DNA of 64,000 nucleotides from Sphingomonas sp. Y57 (GTDB taxonomy: Bacteria; Pseudomonadota; Alphaproteobacteria; Sphingomonadales; Sphingomonadaceae). Below, in pieces: positions 8,262 through 16,551 of the stretch. Positions within the stretch are counted from its first letter, which is position 1; each line of letters opens with the position of its first letter. The notes beneath the pieces were generated by a model. The model did no database searches and had not been told where the DNA came from. It saw nothing but the letters and a program-made list of their open reading frames with translations. The DNA is taken from the NCBI RefSeq assembly GCF_001015195.1, contig NZ_LDES01000016.1:49881-113880 (forward strand), read 5' to 3'. A program made the position numbers and the translations under genes.

Positions 8262-10442
8262 TCAGCTTTGCGGGGTGCCGGTGACCAGCAGGGCATCGAG
8301 CGCGACCGCGCCCTCGCCCGTCGCGCCGACCATCAGCGGGTTGATATCGATCTCCTCGATGTCGATCCTGGCGCGCATCGCCGCGCCGAGGCGGACGACC
8401 ACGTCGGCAACCGCGTCGACGTCGCGGGCCGGCCGGCCGCGGAAGGCGTCGAGCAGCTTCGCGCCGCGCATTGTCCGGATGCGCTCGACGGCGCGGACAT
8501 GGCCGATGTCGGCGGGGAGCAATATGGTGGCGTCGAGCGCCTCGGTCAGCACGCCGCCCAGGCCGACCAGGACCGACGGTCCCCATTCCGGGTGGTGGCG
8601 CGCACCGACGATCATCTCCAGCCCCGGCCTCGCCATCTGCTCGACCAGCACGCCGTCGAGCGGGACGCTGCCGACATTGGCGATCAGCCGCGCCCAGCCG
8701 GCACGTAGCGCGGCCTCGTCGGCAAGGTTCAGGATGACGCCGCCCATGTCGCTCTTGTGCGACAGCGCGGCGGCCTGCGCCTTGAGCACGACCGGGAAGC
8801 CGATCCTTGCCGCGATCTCCAGCCCCTGCTCGACGGTGGCGACGAGTCCGCCCTCGGGCACGCGCACGCCGATCCGGCGGAGGAAATCCTTGCCGAGATA
8901 TTCCGGCTTCACGCCGGGTTCGGACCAGCCGTCGAGGCCGGTCGTGGCCGGGGTCCGATCGTCGGCCGTGGCCAGCGCGTCGGCATAGCGGCCCACTGCG
9001 GCGAAGGCGCGCATCGCGCGCTCTGGAGAACGGAACAGCGGCGTCTCGCTCTCGCGCATCGCCGCGACGAATTCCGGATCGAGCGGGGCTTCGTCGCCGA
9101 TCACGGCCATCGCCACCGGCTTGGCCGAACCGACCGCCTCGGGGATCACCGCCTCGGCCTTGGCACGCTGCTGGGGCGGAGCGCCCCCGGCGAGCGCGAG
9201 CAGCACGCCGCCGACGGCAGGATCAGCCAGCATCGCGGCGGTCGACGCGCCGAAGATCGCACCGCTGACGAAGCCGGTCGTGCCGACGTCCAGCGGATTG
9301 TCGATCTCCATCCCCTCGGGCAGGGCGGCGGCGATCCGGGCGCGGGTGGCGGCGGAGATGTCGGCCAGGTCGAGGCCGATATCCTCGGCGAAGTCGAAGC
9401 CCATGCCCCGGATCGCGCCCGAATTGGTGACGATTGCGAGGCGACCCTGCGGCGGCTCGGGGAAGCGGTGGAGCATCGCGACCGTGTCGAGCATCTCGTC
9501 CATCGTCGCGACGGTGACGACGGCTTCGTTCTCCACGGCGCTCTTCATCAGCGCATAGTCGCCGACCATCGCGCCGGTGTGCGACTGGGCCGCCGCCTGG
9601 CCGCGCCGGCTGCGTCCCGGATGGAGAAGGACGACGGGGATGCGCGCGGCGCGGGCCCGGCGGGCGGCGGCAAGAAAGGCCGCGGGCTCGCGGATCTGCT
9701 CGGCATAGAGCGCGATCGCGGAGGCCGAGCGGCCGGCGACGATCACGTCGATCAGGTCGCTCGCCGTCACCACCGCCTCGTTGCCGGTCGCGACCGACAT
9801 CGACACCGATATGCCGCGCCCCTGCATCGCGGCGCGCATCCCCGAAGCGGTCGCGCCGCTCTGCGCGACCACGGCCACCGTGCGCGTGCCGAGTGCGGCG
9901 ACGGGCTGCATCGGTTCGAAGCTCAGCGCGATGCCCGCGGCGTAATTGACGAAGCCCAGGCAGTTCGGCCCGAGCAGCGCAAGCCCCGCCTCGCGGCAGC
10001 GGCGGGCTATCGCCTGCTGCTCCTGCCGGCCTTCCTCGCCCGCTTCGGCAAAGCCCGAGGCGAAGACGATCACGCCCCCGACGCCGCGTCGCGCGCAGGC
10101 CTCGACCGCCGGCAGGATCGCCGCGCGTGGCACGTTGAGCACGACCGCGTCGACGCCCTCGGGCAGGTCGTCGCAGGATTTCAGACAGGGGCGGCCGTCG
10201 ATCGCATCGCGGGTCGGGCTGATCAGGTGAACCGGCCCGGCAAAGCCGAATCGATCGACATTGGCGAGCACGGCGCCGCCCATCGTCTTCGCGTCGGGCG
10301 ACGCGCCGGCGATGGCGATCGAGCGTGGCGCGAGCATGCGGGCCAGGCCTGAAGCGACGGTCGGCGCGACCCGCCCGTCCTCAATCGGCCGGGTCAGCAC
10401 CGCGGCATCACCCTCGCCATGGCTCTTTTCGGCATGCGGCAA
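8262..10442 (-). CDS. ferA: NDP-forming acyl-CoA synthetase, probable feruloyl/p-coumaroyl-CoA synthetase
   Basis: 726 residues. The N-terminal CoA-binding Rossmann domain starts near residue 33 (MLAPRSIAIAGASPDAKTMGG), followed by the succinyl-CoA-synthetase-like middle domains (LGPNCLGFVNYAAGIALSF; VAQSGATASGM) and a C-terminal ATP-grasp domain (FLRRIGVRVPEG, GFPVVLKAQAAALSHKSDMGG, ending EEIDINPLMVG). The start codon is TTG at 10442, supported by AGGGGAG at a 7-base spacing. From established knowledge, the feruloyl-CoA synthetase FerA of Sphingobium SYK-6 belongs to this superfamily, and here the gene directly precedes a hydroxycinnamoyl-CoA hydratase/lyase. Ferulate/p-coumarate activation is thus well supported by context, though not proven by residues. 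Confidence 0.75.
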   Translation of the reverse strand: MPHAEKSHGEGDAAVLTRPIEDGRVAPTVASGLARMLAPRSIAIAGASPDAKTMGGAVLANVDRFGFAGPVHLISPTRDAIDGRPCLKSCDDLPEGVDAVVLNVPRAAILPAVEACARRGVGGVIVFASGFAEAGEEGRQEQQAIARRCREAGLALLGPNCLGFVNYAAGIALSFEPMQPVAALGTRTVAVVAQSGATASGMRAAMQGRGISVSMSVATGNEAVVTASDLIDVIVAGRSASAIALYAEQIREPAAFLAAARRARAARIPVVLLHPGRSRRGQAAAQSHTGAMVGDYALMKSAVENEAVVTVATMDEMLDTVAMLHRFPEPPQGRLAIVTNSGAIRGMGFDFAEDIGLDLADISAATRARIAAALPEGMEIDNPLDVGTTGFVSGAIFGASTAAMLADPAVGGVLLALAGGAPPQQRAKAEAVIPEAVGSAKPVAMAVIGDEAPLDPEFVAAMRESETPLFRSPERAMRAFAAVGRYADALATADDRTPATTGLDGWSEPGVKPEYLGKDFLRRIGVRVPEGGLVATVEQGLEIAARIGFPVVLKAQAAALSHKSDMGGVILNLADEAALRAGWARLIANVGSVPLDGVLVEQMARPGLEMIVGARHHPEWGPSVLVGLGGVLTEALDATILLPADIGHVRAVERIRTMRGAKLLDAFRGRPARDVDAVADVVVRLGAAMRARIDIEEIDINPLMVGATGEGAVALDALLVTGTPQS

Positions 10443-10662
10443 AGCTCTTCTCCCCTGGCCGATGATGCGGCGCTGCGTCCCTTGCGGCGGTCCGGCATGG
10501 CCGGTCCAATGCCGATTTCGCTCATCAATGATAGAATCAGGATATGAAATAGACGAACATCATTCAATACTATACATTTATCAGTGAGGCTGTTATAGGC
10601 AATGGGAAGCCGCCTGTCGACGGTTCTAAGCTTGGCTGACATGATGTGGGAGAGAGGGTCCG
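10443..10662. promoter_or_regulatory. AT-rich divergent promoter region, hydroxycinnamate operon / cupin operon
   Basis: 220 bases with no gene between the leftward CoA synthetase gene and the rightward cupin gene. The part around 10525-10600 is AT-rich in an otherwise GC-rich cluster and contains GATATGAAATAGACGAAC (10541-10558). The reverse complement of its end, GTTCGTC, recurs in the 17,894-18,153 intergenic region. It probably holds both promoters and an operator; no clean -35/-10 pair could be assigned. Confidence 0.5.
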
Positions 10663-11583
10663 ATGTACGGACGCGACGATCTGAGGACGAGCCTGGCGCC
10701 GGCGCGGTCCCGCCCGGTGCCCACCGCTTTCAAGAAAGCCAGCTACGCGCTCTTTACAGGCACCGAACCGCAGGACGCGTCGCCGCTCAGCCGTGACTGG
10801 TATGCGCGAGGGCAGACGATGATCGTCGCCTATAGCGAGGCCGAGGCCGGCGCGGTGTTCGACCGGGCCGACCAGATCGACGAATATGCGGTGGTGCTGC
10901 CCGACGAGGGTGTCGAGCTGCTGATCGAGATACCCGAAGGCGGCGAGACGGTCTCAGGCCGCGCGGTGGCCTTCGTGCCAGCCGGGCGGAGCCGGATCAC
11001 CGTGGTTAAGGGCGGCCGGCTGCTGCGGCTGTTCACGACGCGATCGATCGACCTCGCGGCGAAATGCTCGAACGCCGCCGCCTATGCCGAACCCGATCCC
11101 AATGTCGCGCCCTATGCCGCCTGGCCCGATCCGGTCGGCGGCCGCAAGGTCCGCGTCTATTCGGGAAGCGTCCCGCCGCAGGAGGGGCGGTTCGGCCGCA
11201 TCTATCGCGGCTCGACGATCATGGTGAACTTCGGCGACGGCCGGGTCGGGCCGCGCGCGCCCGATAATCTCTCGCCACATCACCACGACGACTTCGAGCA
11301 ATATTCGATCGCGCTCGACGGCGACTATGTCCACCATCTGCGGTGGCCGTGGATCAGCGATTCGACCCGCTGGATAGGCGATGATCATGAGCGCATTGCC
11401 GCTCCCTCGGTCGCGGTGATCCCGCCGCCCGCCACCCATACGTCGCAGGGGATGGCGCCGGGGCTGAACCGGCTGCTCGACGCTTTCTGTCCGCCGCGCC
11501 GAGACTTCTCGATGAAGTCGGGCTGGGTGCTCAACGCGGACGACTATCCGATGCCCGCCGACGATCGGGAGACCGGCGCATGA
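10663..11583 (+). CDS. RmlC-like cupin protein
   Basis: 306 residues. The C-terminal half has a cupin metal-site pattern: LSPHHHDDFEQYSIALDGDY around residues 205-224, and the second motif VAVIPPPATHTSQG about 45 residues later. The N-terminal half looks like a second, degenerate cupin (VVLPDEGVELLIEIPEGG, VAFVPAGRSRITVVKGG). Bicupins of this kind may be dioxygenases, isomerases or binding proteins, and nothing here fixes the reaction. The stop codon overlaps the ATG of the DUF6282 gene (ATGA), so the two proteins are probably made together; ALDH and FolD follow in the same direction. Confidence 0.6.
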   Translation: MYGRDDLRTSLAPARSRPVPTAFKKASYALFTGTEPQDASPLSRDWYARGQTMIVAYSEAEAGAVFDRADQIDEYAVVLPDEGVELLIEIPEGGETVSGRAVAFVPAGRSRITVVKGGRLLRLFTTRSIDLAAKCSNAAAYAEPDPNVAPYAAWPDPVGGRKVRVYSGSVPPQEGRFGRIYRGSTIMVNFGDGRVGPRAPDNLSPHHHDDFEQYSIALDGDYVHHLRWPWISDSTRWIGDDHERIAAPSVAVIPPPATHTSQGMAPGLNRLLDAFCPPRRDFSMKSGWVLNADDYPMPADDRETGA

Positions 11584-12500
11584 CCGACCGCATCAGTGCG
11601 CTGCTGCGCGGCGCGATCGACCTGCACTGCCATAGCGGTCCATCGGTGATGCCGCGCCGCCTCAACCATGTCGAGGCGATCCGCGAGGGAGAGGCGGCAG
11701 GGCTGCGCGCTATCCTGTTCAAGGACCATTATTATTCCGTCACGCCGGTCGCCGAACTGCTCAGGGAGACGATGCCGGGCAAGGTGATGCTGCTGACCGG
11801 CGTGCCGCTCAACAACACCACCGGCGGGCTCAACCCCTATGCGGTCGAGCATGGCTTCAAGCTCGGCGCACGGCTGGTGTGGATGCCGACCTTCTCGGCC
11901 GCCAACCATATTCGCCACTCGCATCGCAAGCAGTTCCTGCCGACCAAGGAGAAGATGCTGCCGCCCCGCGCGCTGACCGTCGTCGACGATCGCGGCGCGC
12001 TGCTCGACGAGGTGAAGCTGATCCTCGACCAGATCGCCGCGCAGGACGCGGTGCTGTCCGCCGGCCATCTCCACATCAGCGAGATCTGGCCGCTGTTCGC
12101 CGAGGCTAAGGTGCGCGGCGTCGGGCGGCTGCTGGTCAACCATCCGAGCTTCCTGATCGACGCCAGCCATGCCGACATGACCGAACTGGCGGCCATGGGC
12201 GCCTATCTCGAGCATAGCTGCTGCATGTGGGCCGGCGTCCAGGGAAAGAACTACACCAAGGAGGGGCTGAAGGCTCTGATCGACGCGGGGGGAGTCGCGA
12301 GCACGATCATCGGGTCGGACCTGGGGCAGGTCGGCAATCCGACGCCTGTCGAGGGTTTGCGCCACGTCATCCAGATGCTCATTGATCTTGGCTATGATGA
12401 TGCCGATATCCGGCGCATGATCGGCGGCAACGCGGCGAAGCTGATGGGTCTCGACGAGACCGCCGGCGCCGCGGCAGCGCCGGCGACGCAGACCGCCTGA
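11580..12500 (+). CDS. DUF6282 family amidohydrolase-like protein
   Basis: 306 residues. It begins with AIDLHCHSGPSVMPRRLN near residue 12, an HxH metal motif typical of amidohydrolase/PHP-type barrels, and has LLVNHPSFLID, later metal-ligand candidates, and a C-terminal IIGSDLGQVGNPTPVEGL aspartate motif. This corresponds to the uncharacterised DUF6282 family as I recognise it. It is likely a metal-dependent hydrolase acting after the cupin; the 4-base overlap with the cupin gene points to a shared pathway step. An aldehyde dehydrogenase gene follows after 17 bases. Confidence 0.65.
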   Translation: MTDRISALLRGAIDLHCHSGPSVMPRRLNHVEAIREGEAAGLRAILFKDHYYSVTPVAELLRETMPGKVMLLTGVPLNNTTGGLNPYAVEHGFKLGARLVWMPTFSAANHIRHSHRKQFLPTKEKMLPPRALTVVDDRGALLDEVKLILDQIAAQDAVLSAGHLHISEIWPLFAEAKVRGVGRLLVNHPSFLIDASHADMTELAAMGAYLEHSCCMWAGVQGKNYTKEGLKALIDAGGVASTIIGSDLGQVGNPTPVEGLRHVIQMLIDLGYDDADIRRMIGGNAAKLMGLDETAGAAAAPATQTA

Positions 12501-12517
12501 CCGCCCAAGGAGCCACG

Positions 12518-13936
12518 ATGGAACGCCAATATTTCATGCTTGTCGACGGACAGGCACATCCCGGAGCCACGACCTTCGACGTCATCAACCCAGCCCTGGG
12601 CAAGCCCTTCGCACGCTGCCCCAAGGCGGATGTCGCGATCCTTGACCAGGCGGTCGCCGCGGCGAAGCGCGCCTTTCCGGCCTGGGCCGCGACCCCGGCG
12701 GATGAGCGCGCCAGGCTGCTCACGAGCATTGCCGATGCGCTGGCCGAAAAGGTCGACGAATTCGCCGCGGTCCTGACCGCCGAACAGGGCAAGCCGCTCG
12801 ACCAGGCGGCGGGCGAGGTCAAGGGTGCGGTCAACGTGCTGCGCACCTTCGCCGGCATGCGACTGGAGCCGAAGGTGCTGCGCGACGACGCGCGACAGCG
12901 GATCGTCGAGCACCGCGTGCCGCTGGGCGTGGTCGCAGGCATCATGCCGTGGAACTTCCCGCTGGTGCTGCTGATCAACAAGCTCGGCCCGGCGCTGATG
13001 GCCGGAAACACCATGGTCGCCAAGCCCGCGCCGACCACGCCGCTGACCACGCTGATGTTCGGCGAGCTGTGCCGCGACGTGCTGCCGGCCGGTGTGCTCA
13101 ACATCATCTGTGACGAGAATGAGCTGGGCGCCGCGCTCTCCAGCCATCCGGACATTGCCAAGGTCTCCTTCACCGGATCGACCGCCACCGGCAAGAAGGT
13201 GCTCGCCTCGACCGCCGAGACGCTGAAGCGGGTGACGCTGGAACTGGGCGGCAACGACGCCGCGATCGTGCTCGACGACGTCGATACCAAGACGGTCGCC
13301 CGCAAGGTGTTCGACGGCGCCATGCGGAACGCCGGCCAGGTCTGCATCGCCACCAAGCGCGCCTATGTGCCGGAAGCGATCTATGACGATTTCTGCGACG
13401 AGCTCGGCCGGCTGGCGCGCGAGACGGTTGTCGACGACGGCACCCGCCAGGGCGCCCAGATCGGGCCGGTCCAGAACCGCCAGCAATATGAGAAGCTGAC
13501 CGCGCTGATCGCCGACGCCGCGCAGAGCGGGACGATCGTCGCCGGCGGCGAGCCGATGGACGGCCCCGGCTATTTCATCCGCCCGACCATCGTGCGCGAC
13601 ATTGCCGAGGATACGCCGCTGGTCCGCGAGGAGCAGTTTGGCCCGGTGCTGCCGGTTCTCAAGTACAGCGACATCGACGAGGTGCTCGAACGGGTCAACG
13701 ACACCGAATATGGCCTGGGCGGCACGATCTGGGCCAGCGATGTCGAGCGAGCAAGCGAGCTCGCGCTGCGCGTCCGCACCGGCACGGTGTGGGTGAACCG
13801 TCCGCAGGGCGTCGATCCCCGAGTCCCCTTCCGCGGCGCCAAGCAGTCGGGTATCGGCACCGAAATGGGTGAGGCGGGCTTCGAGGAATATACGCAGGGA
13901 CAGGTCGTCAGCGTATCCCTCGGGGAGCTTGCCTGA
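12518..13936 (+). CDS. NAD(P)-dependent aldehyde dehydrogenase
   Basis: 472 residues, normal length. All family landmarks are visible: MPWNFPLVL with the active-site Asn near residue 146, the cofactor motif FTGSTATGKKV, the general-base Glu in LELGGNDAAIV near 245, the nucleophile Cys in NAGQVCIATKR near 279, and the C-terminal PFRGAKQSGIGTEMG. It oxidises an aldehyde to the acid. Within an operon next to a hydratase/lyase that releases a benzaldehyde, a vanillin- or hydroxybenzaldehyde-type substrate is plausible, but semialdehydes from ring cleavage fit equally well. GGAGCC precedes the ATG. Confidence 0.85.
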   Translation: MERQYFMLVDGQAHPGATTFDVINPALGKPFARCPKADVAILDQAVAAAKRAFPAWAATPADERARLLTSIADALAEKVDEFAAVLTAEQGKPLDQAAGEVKGAVNVLRTFAGMRLEPKVLRDDARQRIVEHRVPLGVVAGIMPWNFPLVLLINKLGPALMAGNTMVAKPAPTTPLTTLMFGELCRDVLPAGVLNIICDENELGAALSSHPDIAKVSFTGSTATGKKVLASTAETLKRVTLELGGNDAAIVLDDVDTKTVARKVFDGAMRNAGQVCIATKRAYVPEAIYDDFCDELGRLARETVVDDGTRQGAQIGPVQNRQQYEKLTALIADAAQSGTIVAGGEPMDGPGYFIRPTIVRDIAEDTPLVREEQFGPVLPVLKYSDIDEVLERVNDTEYGLGGTIWASDVERASELALRVRTGTVWVNRPQGVDPRVPFRGAKQSGIGTEMGEAGFEEYTQGQVVSVSLGELA

Positions 13937-13964
13937 CCCGGACGCCAACGTTCCGGAGAAGACC

Positions 13965-14870
13965 ATGGCCCCGAGCCACGCCGCGCTCGACAGCGCGGCC
14001 CGAGCCCATCGCATCGACGGGCGGGCTATCGCCCGCTCGCTCGATGAGGAGACCGCCGCCGCCGTGCGTGCCATCGTCGCGCGCGACGGGGCGCCGCCGG
14101 GGCTGGCGGTGGTGCTGGTCGGCGAGGACCCAGCGAGCGAGGTCTATGTCGGCCGCAAGATCGAGGCGTGCCTGCGGGTCGGCATCCTGTCGTTCGAGCA
14201 TCGCCTGCCGGCGCAGACCACGCAGGACGCGCTGCTGACACTGATCGCCCGGCTCAACGCCGATCCGACGATCCACGGCATCCTGGTGCAGGTCCCGCTA
14301 CCGCCGCACATCGACGAGGGCATGGTGCTGAGCGCGATCGACCCGGCCAAGGACGTCGACGGCTTCCACCCGGTCAATGTGGGCCGGCTGTCGACCGGCA
14401 CCGGCGGGCTGGTGCCCTGCACCCCGCTCGGCGTGATGATGCTGCTCGACAGCGTGATCGACGACATGAAGGGCATGGATGCGGTGGTGATCGGCAAGTC
14501 GAACATCGTCGGCAAGCCGATCGCGATGCTGCTGCTCGAGCGGGAGGCGACCGTCACCGTCACCCATATCGAGACGCGCGGCCTGCCCGACATCGTCCGC
14601 AAGGCCGACATCGTCGTCGCGGCGGCGGGTGCCCCCCGGCTGGTCAAGGGCTTCTGGGTGAAGGAAGGAGCCGTGATCATCGACGTCGGCATCACCCGCA
14701 TGCCCGGCGAAGGCGGCAAGGCCAGGCTGGTCGGCGACGTCGCCTTTGACGAGGTCCAGCACGCCCGCGCCGTGACCCCCGTGCCGGGCGGCGTCGGGCC
14801 GATGACGATCGCCTGCCTGCTCGCCAATACGGTGAAGGCGGCGCAGATGCGGAACGCTCAGAAGAAGTAG
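13965..14870 (+). CDS. folD: Bifunctional methylene-THF dehydrogenase / methenyl-THF cyclohydrolase
   Basis: 301 residues from the ATG at 13965 (GGAG seven bases before). FolD signatures are present: EVYVGRKIEACLRVGI with the catalytic Tyr/Lys, GILVQVPLPPHID, PAKDVDGFHPVNVG, and the NADP-site segment VVIGKSNIVGKPIAMLLL, ending TPVPGGVGPMTIACLLANT. It interconverts 5,10-methylene-THF and 10-formyl-THF. A folD gene inside a catabolic operon usually reflects C1 units released from a substrate. In sphingomonads, aromatic O-demethylation transfers methyl groups to THF, so this copy may recycle them. The 3' end overlaps the convergent amidohydrolase gene by 13 bases. Confidence 0.92.
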   Translation: MAPSHAALDSAARAHRIDGRAIARSLDEETAAAVRAIVARDGAPPGLAVVLVGEDPASEVYVGRKIEACLRVGILSFEHRLPAQTTQDALLTLIARLNADPTIHGILVQVPLPPHIDEGMVLSAIDPAKDVDGFHPVNVGRLSTGTGGLVPCTPLGVMMLLDSVIDDMKGMDAVVIGKSNIVGKPIAMLLLEREATVTVTHIETRGLPDIVRKADIVVAAAGAPRLVKGFWVKEGAVIIDVGITRMPGEGGKARLVGDVAFDEVQHARAVTPVPGGVGPMTIACLLANTVKAAQMRNAQKK

Positions 14871-15658
14871 AAGCGCAGCGCCGCGTCGGACATCGACCGG
14901 CGCACGCGCGCATCGGGAACGATCCGGTAGAAAAGGTCGAGCGTCGCGGCATAGTCCACGGCGCCCTCGAAGCCGACGAACGGCGCGTCGCTGCCCCAGA
15001 ACAGCCGCTCCGGCCCCGCCGCCGCGATGAGCCGCGTGGCATAGCCGGCGACCTCGTCCGCGGGCAGGCGGAAGCCGGCAGACAGCTTGACCCGGGTCCG
15101 CCCCCGCTCGATGGCGCGGAGCACCGCCAGGAAGCCCTCGCCTTCCATCCCGCGTTCGGCGCGAAGCAGGCCGAAATGGTCGACGACGATGTCGATCCCG
15201 CTGTCGTCGAGCGTGGGCAGCAGGGCTGCGAGCTGCCCGCCGCTCAGGTTCAGTTCGATGTGCAGCCCGGCATCGGCAAGGCGGCGGACGAAGCGGCGGA
15301 AGCGATAGCCGGCGAGATCTGGCAGCGCCGCCGCCGCCGGAAGCTGGTAGCGGACGCCACACACGCCCTGCGCCTTCAGCGCCGCCATCTCGGCCGGACC
15401 CGTGTCGGGATCGAGCATCACCGTGGCGCGAAGCCGCCGGTGTCTGGCCAGCACCGATAATGTATAGTCATTATAGTCGCCGAACAGGCTGGCGGCGGTC
15501 ACCACCCCGAAGCTGACGCCGTGCCGGTCGAGTTCGGCCAGATAGGCTTCTACCCGATAGTCATAGTCGGGCCGCGTCCAGGCGGCGTCGGTGAACGGCA
15601 TTCCCCGGTGGAAGACATGACAATGCGCGTCGACGACCGGAGGCTCCGGCGCGGTCAT
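14858..15658 (-). CDS. Amidohydrolase family 2 (LigI-like lactonase family)
   Basis: 266 residues. It starts PPVVDAHCHVFHRGMPF with an HxH metal motif and has VSFGVVTAASLFGDYNDY, IDIVVDHFG, and the terminal WGSDAPFVG aspartate. Size and motifs match the small amidohydrolases of the 2-pyrone-4,6-dicarboxylate lactonase group, which hydrolyse lactones or ring-cleavage products. A paralogue with the same layout (RPDYDY, VVDHFG, WGSDAPF) lies at 33418-34239. It is the third gene of a leftward operon (MFS, amidohydrolase, amidohydrolase) with a 4-base ATGA overlap to the gene before it. The actual lactone or acid is unknown. Confidence 0.8.
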   Translation of the reverse strand: MTAPEPPVVDAHCHVFHRGMPFTDAAWTRPDYDYRVEAYLAELDRHGVSFGVVTAASLFGDYNDYTLSVLARHRRLRATVMLDPDTGPAEMAALKAQGVCGVRYQLPAAAALPDLAGYRFRRFVRRLADAGLHIELNLSGGQLAALLPTLDDSGIDIVVDHFGLLRAERGMEGEGFLAVLRAIERGRTRVKLSAGFRLPADEVAGYATRLIAAAGPERLFWGSDAPFVGFEGAVDYAATLDLFYRIVPDARVRRSMSDAALRFYFF

Positions 15659-16551
15659 GCCCGGGCAGGCTGACGGCTCGCGAACAGCGTCCTGCCATTG
15701 TCATGCAGCAGCTTCGCCCGTTCGGTATCGGTCAGCAGCGCGGTCGCGGCGACAGCATGCTCGACCATTTCCTCATAGCTGTTCTTCGTGTTGCCATAGT
15801 CGGATCCCCACATCACCCGGTCGATCCCGTAGGTGTCGACCATGCGGCGCACGAAGCGGGCGGAATCGATCCCGGTCTCGGCGAAGCGGTTGAAGTTGAT
15901 CTGGGTGACCTTGAAGTGGACGTTGGGGACGTAGAGCAGCGAGAGGTGCTCGGCCCCGATCGTGCCCTCGTCGCCCTTGTTGACGGCGGGCCAGCCGCAA
16001 TGGTCGAGGCAGATCACCGTCGACGGAAAGCGCTTGGCGAGCGCGATGACCCGGCCGAGTGCCGCCGCGGACGGGATGCCCGGGGCGTACATCAGCACCA
16101 TGCGCAGGCCGAGCTCGTCCGCGACCGCCCACGTATCGAGTGCGGCGGGGGAATCGAGCCAGGGATATTCGCCGGCGGCGTCGGGATAGCCGAACAGCCG
16201 CAGGCCGCAGACATTATGCGCGACGGCGAGCGACCGCAGTTTCGCGGGGGTGGCCGGATCGGCGGCGTGGAGGATCAGCACCGTAGCCAGCCGATCGGGA
16301 TGCGCATCCGCCACCGCCAGCGCGTAGCTGTTATCGGTCTTGTAGACGGTGTTGTACTGGACCGCCGCGCCGCCTGTGACGCCCAGCCGGTCCCATAGCG
16401 GGATTAGCGTGGCCGGGGTCGCCGGGTTGGCGGCGATACGGGCGCGCACCGCCTCTTCGCCCTCGCGCGCGCCGGTGACGTCGATCGGATAGCGATCGGT
16501 GTCCGCCGTGAAGAAATGGGCGTGGGTGTCAAACAGCCGGACTTGCGGCAT
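15655..16551 (-). CDS. Amidohydrolase family 2 protein
   Basis: 298 residues. Metal-site motifs are FDTHAHFF near residue 7, ICLDHCGWP, and VMWGSDYGNTKNSYEEM near the C-terminus. It belongs to the same TIM-barrel amidohydrolase-2 superfamily as its neighbour but is not a close copy. The start overlaps the end of the MFS transporter gene by 23 bases, and its stop overlaps the ATG of the LigI-like gene, so all three are probably made from one transcript. A hydrolase, lactonase or decarboxylase acting on a compound imported by that transporter is the simplest reading. Confidence 0.8.
   Translation of the reverse strand: MPQVRLFDTHAHFFTADTDRYPIDVTGAREGEEAVRARIAANPATPATLIPLWDRLGVTGGAAVQYNTVYKTDNSYALAVADAHPDRLATVLILHAADPATPAKLRSLAVAHNVCGLRLFGYPDAAGEYPWLDSPAALDTWAVADELGLRMVLMYAPGIPSAAALGRVIALAKRFPSTVICLDHCGWPAVNKGDEGTIGAEHLSLLYVPNVHFKVTQINFNRFAETGIDSARFVRRMVDTYGIDRVMWGSDYGNTKNSYEEMVEHAVAATALLTDTERAKLLHDNGRTLFASRQPARA

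Noticed and set aside
8757..10352. A 531-codon open frame opposite the NDP-forming CoA synthetase
   Set aside because: Antisense shadow: His/Arg/Asp-rich translation, while the other strand has a full domain series and a proper ribosome binding site.
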